From CAVONB01 sp963697205 (GTDB lineage Bacteria; Pseudomonadota; Alphaproteobacteria; Rhizobiales; Hyphomicrobiaceae): DNA of 64,000 nt. Made by a program: the position numbers and the translations under genes. Of the stretch, positions 1 through 9,902 are shown one piece after another (position 1 is the first letter of the stretch; every line of letters begins with the position of its first letter). Below the pieces are notes generated by a model. That model was given only the letters and a program-made list of their open reading frames with translations. It was not told where the DNA came from and made no database searches. Where the stretch lies: positions 62,001 through 126,000 of the forward strand of contig CAVONB010000008.1 in the NCBI GenBank assembly GCA_963697205.1, read 5' to 3'.

Positions 1-820
1 TGGCGAAGATCCCGGCCAGCTCCGCCTCGCTGAACGTGTCGCCCGTGAAGTGGACGCCGGACGCGATCAGGATGGCGCGCAAGCCGGCGGCTGCGGCGCC
101 GGCGATATCCGTGCGCAGACCGTCGCCGATGGCCAGGATGCGCGCCTTGTCGACGGGGCCGCCTCTAAGACGGGAGATCTCCGCGAAGGTCATGTCGTAG
201 ACCGGCAGGTGGGGCTTGCCGGCGTAAACGACGTCGCCGCCCATCGCCTCATAGGCTTGCGCCAGGGCGCCGGCACAGTAGACGATGGTACTGCCGCGCT
301 CGACCGTGAGATCGGGGTTGGCGCAGATCATGCGAATGTTGCGCGCGCGCAGGTGCGCGAACAGGTCGCGGTAGTCGTCGGGTGTTTGTGTCACGTCATC
401 GTAAAGCCCGGTGCAGACGACGGCTGTGGCGTCGTCGGCCTGTGCGAAGTTGGCGTCGAGGCCGTCGAACAGGGGGCGGTCGCGCTCAGGGCCCAGATGC
501 AGAATTGGCTGGCGGCCATAGGCCGCGATCAGGGCCCGCGTGGCGTCGCCGGAGGTCACGATCGCGTCCCATGCGGTCTCGGGCACGCCGATCGACTGAA
601 GTTGCTTCATGACGGCGGTGTTGGGGCGGGGGGCATTCGACAGCAAGACGACCGTTCCGCCGGTCTCGCGAAACGTCGAACAGGCTTTGGCTGCATCCAG
701 GAACGGCCTGACGCCATTGTGCATCACGCCCCAAATGTCGACGATCCATGCGTCGGAGGTGGGGGCGAGGTCGCGAATCGTGTCGCGGATCGCGATGGTG
801 GGGGAATGGGGGGCGGGCAT
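1..820 (-). CDS. TIGR01459-type HAD class IIA sugar phosphatase (partial)
   Basis: Cytoplasmic HAD-superfamily phosphatase of the NagD-like class IIA. The gene runs off the left edge, so only the first 273 residues are visible; the family is about 280-290 residues, so little is missing. Visible HAD motifs are the nucleophile region DAWIVDIWGVMHNG near residue 22, motif II VVLLSNAPRPN near residue 56, the motif III lysine in YAGKPHLPVYDM, and the acidic motif IV in ILAIGDGLRTDIAG. The ATG at 820 begins MPAPHSPTIAIRDTIRDL. The frame at the left edge matches the frame at the start, so it is intact as far as seen. Substrate unknown. It lies downstream of the EAL gene on the same strand. Confidence 0.85.
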   Translation of the reverse strand, partial: MPAPHSPTIAIRDTIRDLAPTSDAWIVDIWGVMHNGVRPFLDAAKACSTFRETGGTVVLLSNAPRPNTAVMKQLQSIGVPETAWDAIVTSGDATRALIAAYGRQPILHLGPERDRPLFDGLDANFAQADDATAVVCTGLYDDVTQTPDDYRDLFAHLRARNIRMICANPDLTVERGSTIVYCAGALAQAYEAMGGDVVYAGKPHLPVYDMTFAEISRLRGGPVDKARILAIGDGLRTDIAGAAAAGLRAILIASGVHFTGDTFSEAELAGIFA

Positions 821-909
821 GCTCGAGCGGTCCTCGCGTCAACGTGGCGCCCGCTGCGCGGAGGGCGCGACGCTGAGCGTGGGTCCGATCTATAGGCCCG
901 GACCCGGCG

Positions 910-930
910 GATCAAGGCGGCGCCTTGATC
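910..930. terminator. Perfect 9-bp stem-loop between EAL and HAD genes
   Basis: GATCAAGGC and GCCTTGATC flank a 3-base GGC loop, 29 bases beyond the EAL stop and 90 bases before the HAD start. There is no T-run on either side, so it may be a weak terminator, an mRNA processing signal or a dyad operator rather than a classical intrinsic terminator. Confidence 0.4.
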
Positions 931-958
931 GTCGCGGCCGGCGCCCTTGCCAGCGGGC

Positions 959-2765
959 TCAGGCTGCAGCCGAGGGGCGGGGGGCGAACACCTCGGCCTT
1001 GACCGGGCGTGCGCCACCGAATACGTCGCCGCGGCCCAATTGGACACCGCAGTCGACGAGACGTTCCAGCGCCGCGTCATCGGCGATGTCCTCGACGATG
1101 ACCTCGAAGCCGAGGTCGCCCAGCCAGCGGCAGATGTCCTCGGCGGGCACGACAGCGTCGTCGCCGGTTGGCAAGCCTTCTAGGAAGATCGCTGCGTCGA
1201 GCTTGATGAAGGCGACGCCGGCCGTGCGCAGGACTTCGAAATCCATGTCGAGGCTGGTGACGTGGTCGAGGGCAAAGCGGAAGCCCAGATCGCGCATGTC
1301 GTCGACCATCTCGAGCTGCGTGCCCGAGAGCATGCGCGCTTCGTCCTGTGCGAGCGTGACGACGAGCTGCTCGGCGAACGCCATGCGGTCGGTATAGATC
1401 TCAGCGAAGCGATTGAGGAAATCGTCGTCCTCGAACGTCTCGGTGGCGAGGTTGGTGAAGATCGAGCCGGTCTTGCCGCGCTCGGCGAGGCGGCGCGCGA
1501 CATCGGCAACGCGGCCGATCTTGGCCAGGTCGAGAAGTGGCAGGATGCCGGTGCCACGCAGACCGTACGGGTCGACGTGCGGGATCGATGGCGTTTCCGG
1601 CCTCGTCGCGGAAGCGGGCGGACACCTCGAAGTGGCGCGGTGTCTTCTCTGAAAGGCCGACGATCGGCTCCAGGTACACCTCGATGCCGTCGTTGCGCAT
1701 GGCGCTGACGAGGGTTCCCAGGCGCGGATCGACCGGGCGCGGCTCGATGGGTGCGGCGTCGTCGAAGGCGGAGTCGGCGTCGAGTTCGTCCTCCGCCTGT
1801 CCGAAGGCTGTGCCGGCGAGGCCGGGTTCGACGGCAGGTTCGGCGTGGCCCTGCGCGTTTGCCGGAGCGGCGTTTCGGGCGGGCGCGGCGGTGGCTTCGC
1901 GCATGGTGGCGGCAGTTTCGCGCAGCGCGCGGACGGACTGCGAGATGGCGGCCTCGTCCTGGCCGACGGCGGGTGTCGCGGACGTGTCCGGCGATTCGTC
2001 CGCTCCGAAAGCGTCCACCCCGAACGGATCGACGTTTTCGGGTTCGGCGGGATTGGTCGGCTTGGTGCTCGTTTGCGGCGTGTCGCGCGAGAGGCGCTCC
2101 ACGAAACCCTGGATAGCGGCGGCGTCGGCGGCGCGCCCGGCCACCGGCGTGGTGGCGGTTGGTGGTGCAGGCGCGGCGTCGACGAAAGGCTCTGCGGCGT
2201 CGCGGTCGAGGTCGGCTTGTCCGCCGCTGGTGAGGGCTGCGGGGGGCTTTGCTGTGTCGGCAACATCCTTGGCGGCCGCCTGCGTTGCATCGGGTGCTGC
2301 GCGCGCGGCTGAGGTTCCGCGCGACCACCGGTGCTTGCGGGTCGCCGGTGCGGCTTCCGGTGAATTGGGCTGCGACGGCTGGTTCTGCTCATCGGGCGCA
2401 AGAGCGGCTGCTGCGGCGGCGGTTTCGCCGGGCGTCTTGGGCAATCCGGGAGCGGCGTCGGGCATTCCGCGGCGGTAGCGGGCGACCGGCGCGGTCAAGC
2501 GATCGAGCGAATGGCGCATGTCGGCGCTCTTTGCCTCGAGCTCGGAAATCTTCTGGCCGCGGACGACGGCAAGATGGCCAAGGCTGCCGGCCATGAAGAT
2601 GAGAATACCGAACACGCTGCTGAACCAGACCGGCAGGTCGAGCTGCACCTTCAAGGCCGTGCCGAAAGCCAGCGCGACGACCCCGGCGGCGAACAGCACG
2701 AAGGCGTGCGTCTTCCACCGGGGCTTGACCGCTTCTTCCTGTGCCGAGGACTGGGGATCCGCCAT
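959..2765 (-). CDS. Membrane-anchored degenerate EAL-domain protein (one apparent frameshift)
   Basis: About 600 residues once the frameshift is bridged. Starts with MADPQSSAQEEAV at an ATG with AGGAAG a few bases upstream. Two transmembrane helices lie near residues 20-39 and 45-66, followed by roughly 280 Ala/Pro-rich low-complexity residues and a C-terminal EAL-like domain. The frame changes at the GGG run 1581-1583: upstream reads EVSARFRDEAGNAID, downstream reads HVDPYGLRGTGILPLLDL in another frame, and removing one base joins them. Catalytic positions look degenerate: EVS replaces EAL, NLAT replaces the metal-ligand Asn-Leu-Ser motif, and ALDHVTSLD replaces the DDFGxG region, while FIKLD and EDI remain. 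A cyclic-di-GMP sensor or scaffold is more likely than an active phosphodiesterase (inference). Confidence 0.7.
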
Positions 2766-2894
2766 CCTGTCTTCCTGCCTCTTCGCCTGCCGGGCCGGCC
2801 TTTGGGTACCGGCGCCGTCATGCGACACACCGCAAAAGTCGCTGTCTGGACCGCGCGACGACCGCGCGCAGCTGCGACTCACCTGCTGTGAGCT

Positions 2895-4253
2895 TCAAGG
2901 GGTTCGGCAGGCGAGGCAATGGCGTGAGGCGCGGTCTTCACCAGCTTTGTCGCGCGGACGTGCGGTTTGTGGGCGGAGCGCTGCGGAAAGGCCGCGGCTG
3001 GTGCGGGCTATGTCGGTCATGTCGGGCAGGGCGGTCAGGCGCCCTCGACGAAGGAGACAAGTCGCGGCAGGCAATGGGCTGCGCAGGTCGTAGCTCTCGA
3101 CGATGGTCCGGCGCGCGGCCGCGCGCATGTCGCGGAACTTCTCTGGAGCGGCCAGCCCTTCGATCAAGGCGTCGGTCCAACCGTCGACGTCGAAGAAGTC
3201 GACCAGGCGGCCGTTGACGCCGTCGGTGATCAGTTCTTCGACCGGGCCGGTGCGCGAGCCGACCACGAATGCGCCCGTGCTCATGGCCTCCAGCATCGAC
3301 CACGACAGGACGAAGGGATAGGTCAGGTAGGCATGCACGCGGCTCACCTGCATCAGAGAGACGAAATTCGCGTAGGGGACCTGGCCGACAAAATGCACGC
3401 GGCTCATGTCGATGCGATCCTTCACCTCCGACAGGAAGATCTGCTTCCAGGTCTGGCCCGCCGGCGGTGCGCCGCCGTAGCTGACCTGATCGGCACCCAC
3501 GATCACGACGCGGGCGTTGGGGCGGGCGGCGAGGACGCGGGGCAGCGCACGCATGAAGACGTGATAGCCCCGGTAGGGCTCGAGGTTGCGGTTGACGAAG
3601 GTGAGAACCTCGTCGCCGGCGCGCAAGTCGATCTTGCGGTTGGCAAGCGAGACCACCGCTTCGGCATTGGGGCGCAGCAGCTCGGTGTCGATGCCGTCGT
3701 GGTTGACGAAGATGCGATCGCGGAACCAGTCGGGAAAGGCATCGGCTTGCCAGCGCGTGGGCGCCAGCGCCTTGTCGGCGTTGTGCATGGCGAGCAGTAG
3801 CGAGGCCTGCTTGGCGGTCACGCGCATACGCGAGGCAAGGGACTGAGGATAGATGGTCGGATCGAAGCCGCAGTCGAGGCCGTCGGTGTGATAGAAAAAC
3901 TCCGCGTAGAGGTACATGGTCGCCTTCGGCCAGACCTCTTTCAAGAACAGCGTCTCGCCCCAGCCCAGATGACCGAAAATGAGATCGGGCTCGTAGCCGT
4001 CGCGGCGCATTTCCTCGGCCTTGAGTGCAACCTGCTCGCCGCGCAGCGTGGGCACGGCGAACTGGCCAACGAGTGCGCCAAGGCTGTTGGTGTCGTGGGG
4101 CGCGCGCACATCGTAGCGGGTGGCGGGAATGGCGATCGGGCGCTTGTTGCCGGCGAAGGTGAGGGTGCGGACGTCGTGGCCGCGCGCGGCCAGCGCCGGG
4201 GCCACGTGGACGAACTGCGCCGGGAAGTTCTGGTGGACGAACAGAATGCGCAT
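2895..4253 (-). CDS. GT4-family glycosyltransferase (frameshift near C-terminus)
   Basis: Retaining GT-B glycosyltransferase, cytoplasmic. The N-terminus MRILFVHQNFPAQFVHVAPA has the usual first Rossmann strand, and the C-terminal domain carries the EX7E element in SMLEAMSTGAFVVGSRTGPVEE. A GAGGAG ribosome site sits 9 bases before the ATG. As read, the last 60 or so residues are Arg-rich and unlike the family. In the next frame SYDLRS continues as CLPRLVSFVEGA and stops at 3035, so one extra base in the GGG run 3076-3078 probably caused the extension; the true protein would be about 405 residues. It follows the MsbA-type gene on the same strand, which suggests surface glycan or glycolipid synthesis. 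Donor and acceptor unknown. Confidence 0.8.
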   Translation of the reverse strand: MRILFVHQNFPAQFVHVAPALAARGHDVRTLTFAGNKRPIAIPATRYDVRAPHDTNSLGALVGQFAVPTLRGEQVALKAEEMRRDGYEPDLIFGHLGWGETLFLKEVWPKATMYLYAEFFYHTDGLDCGFDPTIYPQSLASRMRVTAKQASLLLAMHNADKALAPTRWQADAFPDWFRDRIFVNHDGIDTELLRPNAEAVVSLANRKIDLRAGDEVLTFVNRNLEPYRGYHVFMRALPRVLAARPNARVVIVGADQVSYGGAPPAGQTWKQIFLSEVKDRIDMSRVHFVGQVPYANFVSLMQVSRVHAYLTYPFVLSWSMLEAMSTGAFVVGSRTGPVEELITDGVNGRLVDFFDVDGWTDALIEGLAAPEKFRDMRAAARRTIVESYDLRSPLPAATCLLRRGRLTALPDMTDIARTSRGLSAALRPQTARPRDKAGEDRASRHCLACRTP

Positions 4254-4356
4254 GCCTGCGCTCTCCTCGGTGCGGCGTCGCGGTCAGGGTCGGTGACGCG
4301 TCGACTGTCCGACCGCGTCTGTTGAAGGGCGATTCTCGCGCGCTGTCGACCCGCCG

Positions 4357-6226
4357 TCAGCGGAAGGCGGTGGCTGCCTGGGAAGCCGGCGCGTCATCTT
4401 CGGGGCTGCTGCCGGCCAGAAGCTGGGCGCGACAGAGCTTGGCATAGGCGCCGTCGCGGGCCATCAGCTGCTTGTGCGTGCCAACCTCGAGGATGAGACC
4501 ATCCTCCATGACGCAGATGAGATCGGCGCTCTGCACGGTCGAGAGGCGGTGGGCGACAACGAGCGTGGTGCGGTTCTTGGTGAAACCGGCGAGCGCGTCC
4601 TGGACCAGGCGCTCCGATTCGGTGTCGAGGGCGCTCGTGGCCTCGTCGAGCAGCAGAATGGGGGCATCCTTGAGGATTGCCCGCGCCAACGCCAGGCGCT
4701 GACGCTGGCCGCCGGAAAGGCGCGATCCGCGGTCGCCGATCTTCGTCAGGTAGCCTTCGGGCTGGGCCATAATGAAATCGTGGGCGGCAGCTGCCTTGGC
4801 GGCTGCGAGCACATCGGCCTCGCTGGCCCCTAGCCGGCCGAGCGCGATGTTGGCGTGGATCGTGTCGTCGAAAAGCGTGACGTCCTGGCTGACGATGGAG
4901 ATCGCATCGCGCAAGGAGGCGAGCGTGACGTCGCGCAGGTCCTGTCCGTCGATCTCGATCGTGCCCTCGGTGACGTCGTAGAGGCGTGGCACCAGGTTGA
5001 CGATGGTCGATTTGCCCGAGCCCGAGCGGCCGACGAGCGCGACGGTGTGGCCGCCGGGCACGTCGAGGTTGAAGCGTTGGACGGCCGGCAGCACGGCGCC
5101 AGCGTCGTAGTGGAAGGCGACGTCACGAAAGCGCAGGCCGCCCGATGTGATGGCGAGCGGGTGGGCGTCCGGCTTGTCGACGATCCTGCGGTTTCTCATC
5201 GAACACTTCGTAGACGCGCTCGACGGAGGCCAGGCCCTCCATGACCTTGGCGGACAGGTTGCCGAGGGCGCGGATGGGCTGCGCAGCCATCAGGAGGGCG
5301 CTGACGAAGCCCATGAAATCGCCGATCGAGGTGATGCCGCTGGAAATGCGCCAGGTGGCCAGGGCGATGACACCGGAGACCGCGATGCCGCCGAGGACCT
5401 CGAGCATGGGATCGATCCGCGCGCGTGCGCGTACCGCCTTCATCCGCAGCTTGAGGACGTCCTCGAAGCTCTGGTTGACGCGCCCGGCGGTGTAGTCTTC
5501 CAGGCGGAAGGTCTTGATGAGCCGCGCGCCGCCGAGGTTCTCGGTCAATAGCGACGTCATGTCACCCAATCCGACCTGCGTCTGCTTGGCGACGCGTCTC
5601 AGCCGCTCTGAGATCATGGCCACGGGGAGGGCAGCGATGGGATAGACGACGAGCACGACGAGCGTCATGACCGGGTCGAGATAGATCATCGAGGCGACGA
5701 GCGCGATGATCTGGAGCGTGTCGCGAAAGATCGTATTGAAGACGCCCTGTACGGCGCCGTTGATGTAGCCGACGTCGTTCAACAAGCGGGAGACGAGGTG
5801 GCCGGAGGTCTCACGGGCGATCCGCGCGTAATCGGCGTGAATGAGGTGGGCGAACGCGCGCGTCTGCATGTCCGTCGTCAGCCGCATGAGAATGCGGGCG
5901 ATGGATACGGTCTGCATGTAGAGCATCACGCTGCGCAGCGACGTGATGAGGATGATGGCGAGGATGACGTAGGGTAGAAGCGTCGTGTTGCCGTCCTTGA
6001 AGGCGTTGAAGGATGCCTGGATGATCAGCGGATAGGCGCCGGTGGCCAGTGCCAGCCCCGCGGTAAACGCGAATGCGCCCAGAAACTGCCAGCGGCGCGG
6101 CAGGATCCAGTCATCGACGAAACGGCCGAGCAGGTGGTTCGACCACGTGTCGCGCAGGCGGCGGGGGAGGAGGCCGCGTCTGCCGTCGACTGGTTGTGGT
6201 GCTGCTCCATCGTCTGGCCGGGACAA
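4357..6226 (-). CDS. MsbA-type ABC exporter, fused permease and ATPase (one apparent frameshift)
   Basis: Half-transporter of the lipid A/multidrug exporter family, inner membrane, about 620 residues after bridging. The N-terminal six-helix domain spans roughly residues 40-330 and the ATPase roughly 365-600. ATPase motifs: Walker A GRSGSGKST, signature LSGGQRQRLALARA, Walker B ILLLDEATSALD, H-loop VVAHRLSTV. The frame breaks at the GG pair 5190-5191: YEVFDEK in one frame continues as RRIVDKPDAHPL in the next, and losing one base restores a single protein. The start is TTG at 6226 with AGGAG 8 bases upstream; an ATG a little downstream (6210) is out of frame. Its place beside a GT4 and DUF4170 fits envelope lipid export, but the substrate is not proven. 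Confidence 0.85.
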
Positions 6227-6299
6227 CAGTCGTCTCCTCGCTTCAGGCCTAGCGCCAATTGCCCGAACCCGAACGCGGCCCGCGCGGGCTTACGGGACG

Positions 6300-6569
6300 T
6301 CAGCCAGACTTGCGTCCGTTCTGCTCGGGCTCGAGCAGGCGGTGCATGTGAACGATGAAATAGCGCATTTGCGCGTTGTCGACCGTGCGCTGGGCCGCTG
6401 CCTTCCATGCCGTATAGGCTTCGGCGTAGTTGGGATAGATGCCGACGATGTCGAGGGCGGACAGATCGCGGAACTCGACGGTGTCGACCGAGGCGAGTTC
6501 GCCGCCGAAGACGAGGTGGAGGAGTTGCGTGTTCGGGGGGCGGTCGCCCTTCTTCTCGCTCATGGACAT
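6300..6569 (-). CDS. DUF4170 domain-containing protein
   Basis: 89-residue acidic cytoplasmic protein, essentially one DUF4170 domain, function unknown. Characteristic segments are LLHLVFGGELASVD, LDIVGIYPNYAEAYTAWKAA and MRYFIVHMHRLLEPE. In alphaproteobacteria this gene often sits in lipid A or envelope neighbourhoods (general knowledge), and here it is directly upstream of the MsbA-type gene on the same strand. Two ATGs compete, 6569 (MSMSEKK) and 6563 (MSEKK); neither has a strong ribosome site. No signal peptide. Confidence 0.85.
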   Translation of the reverse strand: MSMSEKKGDRPPNTQLLHLVFGGELASVDTVEFRDLSALDIVGIYPNYAEAYTAWKAAAQRTVDNAQMRYFIVHMHRLLEPEQNGRKSG

Positions 6570-6868
6570 GCTCGCTGGTCTAGCTGAATTGTAAACGTGG
6601 CGACAGTGCGTGACTGTGTGCCGGAAGGCTGCGGCCGGGGCAAGTCGCCCGTTCGGCGCACGGGATGCGCCGGTGACAGCTCGTCGCACCGTTTTGCGAC
6701 AGAGGCAAAGGTGAAATTTACCTTGTATCTTAAGCGCTTCGGAAGCCCTTTCTGGCAGTATGCTGATCCAGGGCCGCTCCCAAGACGGCCCCTCGGGAGT
6801 TGACGGATAACAGGCGTCATACCGGGGCAGTTCCGCCAGCTGCTTCGGACCTAAAACGAAGAGCAGAA
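6570..6868. other. Intergenic region upstream of DUF4170, no gene seen
   Basis: About 300 bases between the DUF4170 start and the ubiA terminator. A 68-codon plus-strand frame (6597-6803) has no ribosome site and no family resemblance. Part of it (around 6708-6735) is AT-richer than the surroundings and could hold the DUF4170 promoter; no defined -35/-10 pair was recognised. Confidence 0.4.
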
Positions 6869-6900
6869 CCGGCCGCAGCTCGCCACTCAGCTGCGGCCGG
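6869..6900 (-). terminator. Stem-loop terminator overlapping the ubiA stop
   Basis: Perfect 12-bp stem (CCGGCCGCAGCT paired with AGCTGCGGCCGG) with an 8-base loop that includes part of the ubiA stop codon. Reading on the minus strand it is followed by TTCTGCTCTTCGTTTT, a moderately T-rich tail, consistent with intrinsic termination. Confidence 0.65.
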
Positions 6901-7849
6901 TGACTGCCGTCAGCGCCATATCGGCGACAAGCCCCAGAAACAGCGCCCAACCGACATGCCGGTTCGACTTGAACCGGTAGAGGCAGCCGGCTGCGTCCTC
7001 GGTGTCGAGGGTGGTCGCCTGCCAGGCGAGCTGAAGGCCGATCAAGGCCAGCGCGAGGAAGTAGAGCAGATGGGCGCCGGCGAGCCAGCCGGCGATCGCC
7101 CACAGGATCCACGCGCCCGCGTAGAATCCGCCGACCCAATGGGCGCTCGCCTCGCCGAAGCGGATGGCGGTGGACTTCAGGCCGACCATCAGGTCGTCCT
7201 CCTTGTCCTGGTGGGCATAGATCGTGTCGTAGCCGATGGTCCACAGGACCGCGCCCGCGTAGAGCGCAACGGGGGCTGGCGCCAACGTGCCCGCGACGGC
7301 GGTCCAGCCGACCAGCGCGCCCCACTTGAACGTCAGGCCGAGCACGAGCTGGGGCCAGAACGTGAAGCGCTTCATGAACGGATAGATCGCCACCAGGGCG
7401 AGCGAGGCGATGGCGAGCCACACCGTCGACCAGTTGAACTGGAGCAAGACGGCAAGGCCGACGAGGGCGAGTGCTGCGCCGAAGGCCAGGGCCTGGGCGA
7501 CGCTGACGCGGCCGGAGGGGATGGGCCGGTTGGCGGTACGGGCGACGGCGGCGTCGTAATCGCGGTCGACGATGTCGTTCCAGGTGCAGCCGGCCCCGCG
7601 CATGACGAAGGCGCCCACCAGGAAAAGGGCGAGATACCAGGGGTTTGGGTAGGCGGCGCCGTTCGTCATCTCGGCCAGCGCCTGGGACCACCAGCAGGGG
7701 AAGAGCAGGAGCCACGCGCCGATCGGACGGTCGAAGCGGGCGAGGTGGAGATATGGCACGACCGGTGCCGGCGCCCAGCGGTCGACCCAGTTGCCCGGCG
7801 GAGCGTCGGGCAGCGTGACGGGATCGGACGGGGCGGCAGGATCGGACAT
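6887..7849 (-). CDS. ubiA: 4-hydroxybenzoate octaprenyltransferase
   Basis: Integral membrane prenyltransferase that joins a polyprenyl chain to 4-hydroxybenzoate in ubiquinone synthesis. 320 residues, usual for UbiA, with about eight or nine hydrophobic helices. The first Asp-rich motif is NDIVDRDYD at residues 91-99 followed by ANRPIPSG; the second is YDTIYAHQDKEDD. ATG at 7849 begins MSDPAAPSDPVTLPDAPPG. It is divergent from rsmE across about 270 bases and ends in a strong stem-loop. Confidence 0.93.
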   Translation of the reverse strand: MSDPAAPSDPVTLPDAPPGNWVDRWAPAPVVPYLHLARFDRPIGAWLLLFPCWWSQALAEMTNGAAYPNPWYLALFLVGAFVMRGAGCTWNDIVDRDYDAAVARTANRPIPSGRVSVAQALAFGAALALVGLAVLLQFNWSTVWLAIASLALVAIYPFMKRFTFWPQLVLGLTFKWGALVGWTAVAGTLAPAPVALYAGAVLWTIGYDTIYAHQDKEDDLMVGLKSTAIRFGEASAHWVGGFYAGAWILWAIAGWLAGAHLLYFLALALIGLQLAWQATTLDTEDAAGCLYRFKSNRHVGWALFLGLVADMALTAVTGRS

Positions 7850-8120
7850 GGACCTTAAGGGCTGACCGGTGGGGTGCGGTGGCATCCCTAGACGGCATCG
7901 GATCGGGAGGGAAGGCCGAAGCGACCGGCGCGACTGTAAGGGCGCCGGGGGGACCACGGTCGGAAAGGGTGCTCGCGTGGCTGCGGGCGAGGCTGGCGGC
8001 GGATGGGCGCGGCGGCTAAACACTCGCCTGGATAGATCGGCCCCAAGGCCGTGCTGGTCCGTCGCGCCATGTGGTGGGCGGCGGGGCGGGCGGACGCGGG
8101 CACAGAGGGGACGGGTTGGC

Positions 8121-8867
8121 ATGCCGCTCCACGATTTCACTTCGCAGCGCCTGTTCCTCGACGCCAATCTGGCGACGGGCGCGCGGATCGACGCCACGCC
8201 CGAGCAGGCGAATTATCTCGTCAACGTGCTGCGCATGAAGCCCGGTCAGGGGCTGCTCGTCTTCAATGGCCGCAGCGGTGAGTGGCAGGCCGAGATTGCG
8301 GAGGCGCTCAAGCGACGCGTCGTCCTGGCGATCGGGGCGCAGACCCGTCCACAGGCGGGCGGCCCGGACATCGACTACGTGTTTGCGCCGCTGAAGCGTG
8401 CGCGGCTCGACTACATGGTGCAAAAGGCCGTGGAGATGGGCGTGGCCCGCCTGGTGCCGGTGCTGACCCGGCACACTGTCGCAGAGCGGGTGAACTTGGA
8501 GCGGTTGCGCGCCAATGCGATCGAGGCGGCCGAGCAGTGCGGCATCCTGCGCATCCCAGAGATTTCGGAGCCGGCGAAGCTTCCCGCGGTTCTGGCGGGT
8601 TGGGATGGCGCGCGCCGGCTGATCGTGTGTGACGAGGCTGCACCCGTAAGTGATACGCTGGCCGCGCTTCAGGCCGTCCCGCCGGGGCCTGTCGGCGTGC
8701 TGATCGGGCCTGAGGGCGGTTTCAGCGCCGACGAACGCCGCCTCCTGCAGTCCAAGCCGTACGTCGTGACGGTTTCGCTGGGCCCGCGCATCCTGCGTGC
8801 CGATACCGCGGCCATCGCCGCACTGGCGCTCGTCAACGCGGTGCTGGGGGACTGGGGCGGGCCGTGA
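8121..8867 (+). CDS. rsmE: 16S rRNA (uracil-1498-N3)-methyltransferase
   Basis: SPOUT-class SAM-dependent methyltransferase for m3U1498 of 16S rRNA. 248 residues, normal length. N-terminal PUA-like domain starts FTSQRLFLDANL; the SPOUT domain includes PLKRARLDYMVQKAVEMGV, IEAAEQCGILRIPEI, and the knot motifs VGVLIGPEGGFSADE and SLGPRILRADTAAIAAL. ATG at 8121 chosen because the domain begins immediately after it; the frame is open further upstream without recognisable sequence. A purine-rich GAGGGGACGG lies just upstream. Housekeeping gene, divergent from ubiA. Confidence 0.93.
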   Translation: MPLHDFTSQRLFLDANLATGARIDATPEQANYLVNVLRMKPGQGLLVFNGRSGEWQAEIAEALKRRVVLAIGAQTRPQAGGPDIDYVFAPLKRARLDYMVQKAVEMGVARLVPVLTRHTVAERVNLERLRANAIEAAEQCGILRIPEISEPAKLPAVLAGWDGARRLIVCDEAAPVSDTLAALQAVPPGPVGVLIGPEGGFSADERRLLQSKPYVVTVSLGPRILRADTAAIAALALVNAVLGDWGGP

Positions 8868-8941
8868 TCGCCGTAAGGGGCGCGCGCCTGCCTGGGCGGG
8901 AAGGGGCGCGTTCGCGATGGCATCGCCGGGGCCGGGCGATG

Positions 8942-9700
8942 TCAGGCGAGCGCTCTCACGCCGTCCCAGACGAGTTTCAAGGAGACGATGAAGAGCGCGG
9001 CATAGCTCAACTTGTAGAAGGGCTCGGATGGGATGCGCCGGACGAGCCAGAGGCCGATGAAGACCGAGGCGACCGCGAGCGGCATCAGGACGAAGCTGGT
9101 GGTCAGGTTGGCGATACCGAGCTGGCCGAGCAGGTAGTAGGGGACGACCTTCATCACATTCATGCAGGTCAGGATGGAGATCGCGGTCGCCGCGTAGATG
9201 GCGGGCGCTAGGCGCTGGGGCATGAGATAGACGGCGAGCGGGGGGCCGGCGGCCTGCGTGATAAAGCTCGCGTAGGCGGAAAGCCCGCCCCAGAACAGGC
9301 CCAGCGGCCAGCTCGGCCCCGGCGGTGTGTCCGGCATGGGGCGCAGCTTCAGCCAGTAGTCGAGGGCGAACAGCGTGCCGAGAAGACCGACCATGATGCG
9401 CACCCAGTCCTCGGGGATCATAGCCGCCGTCGCCCAGCCGAGGCCGCTGCCCAGCAGGGCCGCGACGAACAGGATCTTGAAATTCAACGGGTGCTTGGTG
9501 CGCCAATAGTTGGCGACGCCGACCAGATCGGACACCAGCAGCAGCGGCAGCATGATGCCGACCGCCTGGACGGGCGAAATGACCAGCGACAGGATCGGCA
9601 CGCCCAGCATGCCGGCGCCGGACACGAAGCCGCTTTTGGAAAAGCCGGTCAGCAGCAGGGCCGGCACGGCGGCCACGTAGAACCACGGATCGGTGATCAT
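8942..9700 (-). CDS. TauE/SafE-family sulfite/organosulfonate exporter-like permease
   Basis: 252-residue membrane protein with about eight helices in the two-repeat TauE/SafE arrangement. Signature-like pieces are LLLTGFSKSGFVSGAGMLGV near the N-terminus and GGLSAYASFITQAAGPPLAV in the second repeat. The family exports sulfite, sulfoacetate or related C2 compounds, but many members are uncharacterised. It is convergent with rsmE and divergent from the propionyl-CoA synthetase gene, with no obvious sulfur-pathway neighbour. Confidence 0.85.
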   Translation of the reverse strand: MITDPWFYVAAVPALLLTGFSKSGFVSGAGMLGVPILSLVISPVQAVGIMLPLLLVSDLVGVANYWRTKHPLNFKILFVAALLGSGLGWATAAMIPEDWVRIMVGLLGTLFALDYWLKLRPMPDTPPGPSWPLGLFWGGLSAYASFITQAAGPPLAVYLMPQRLAPAIYAATAISILTCMNVMKVVPYYLLGQLGIANLTTSFVLMPLAVASVFIGLWLVRRIPSEPFYKLSYAALFIVSLKLVWDGVRALA

Positions 9701-9902
9701 GAGAGCCGGTTTGGAGGCGGGGCAGGTGTTGCGTCAAGATGACCGGGATGCGTCCCGGCGGCAATCTCGCGTCGTGCGGTGGAGGTATGCGAGCCCTACC
9801 TTGCCGGCAGATCAGACGCACGGCGTATTGCGGTGCGGCGGCGGGGGTGCTGAATAGTCCGACAGCATGCAACGCCGTGAAGAACGAGCGGGAGGATCTG
9901 CG

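Noticed and set aside
6597..6803. 68-codon plus-strand frame between DUF4170 and ubiA
   Set aside because: No ribosome site, low-complexity Arg/Gly content, likely chance in non-coding DNA.
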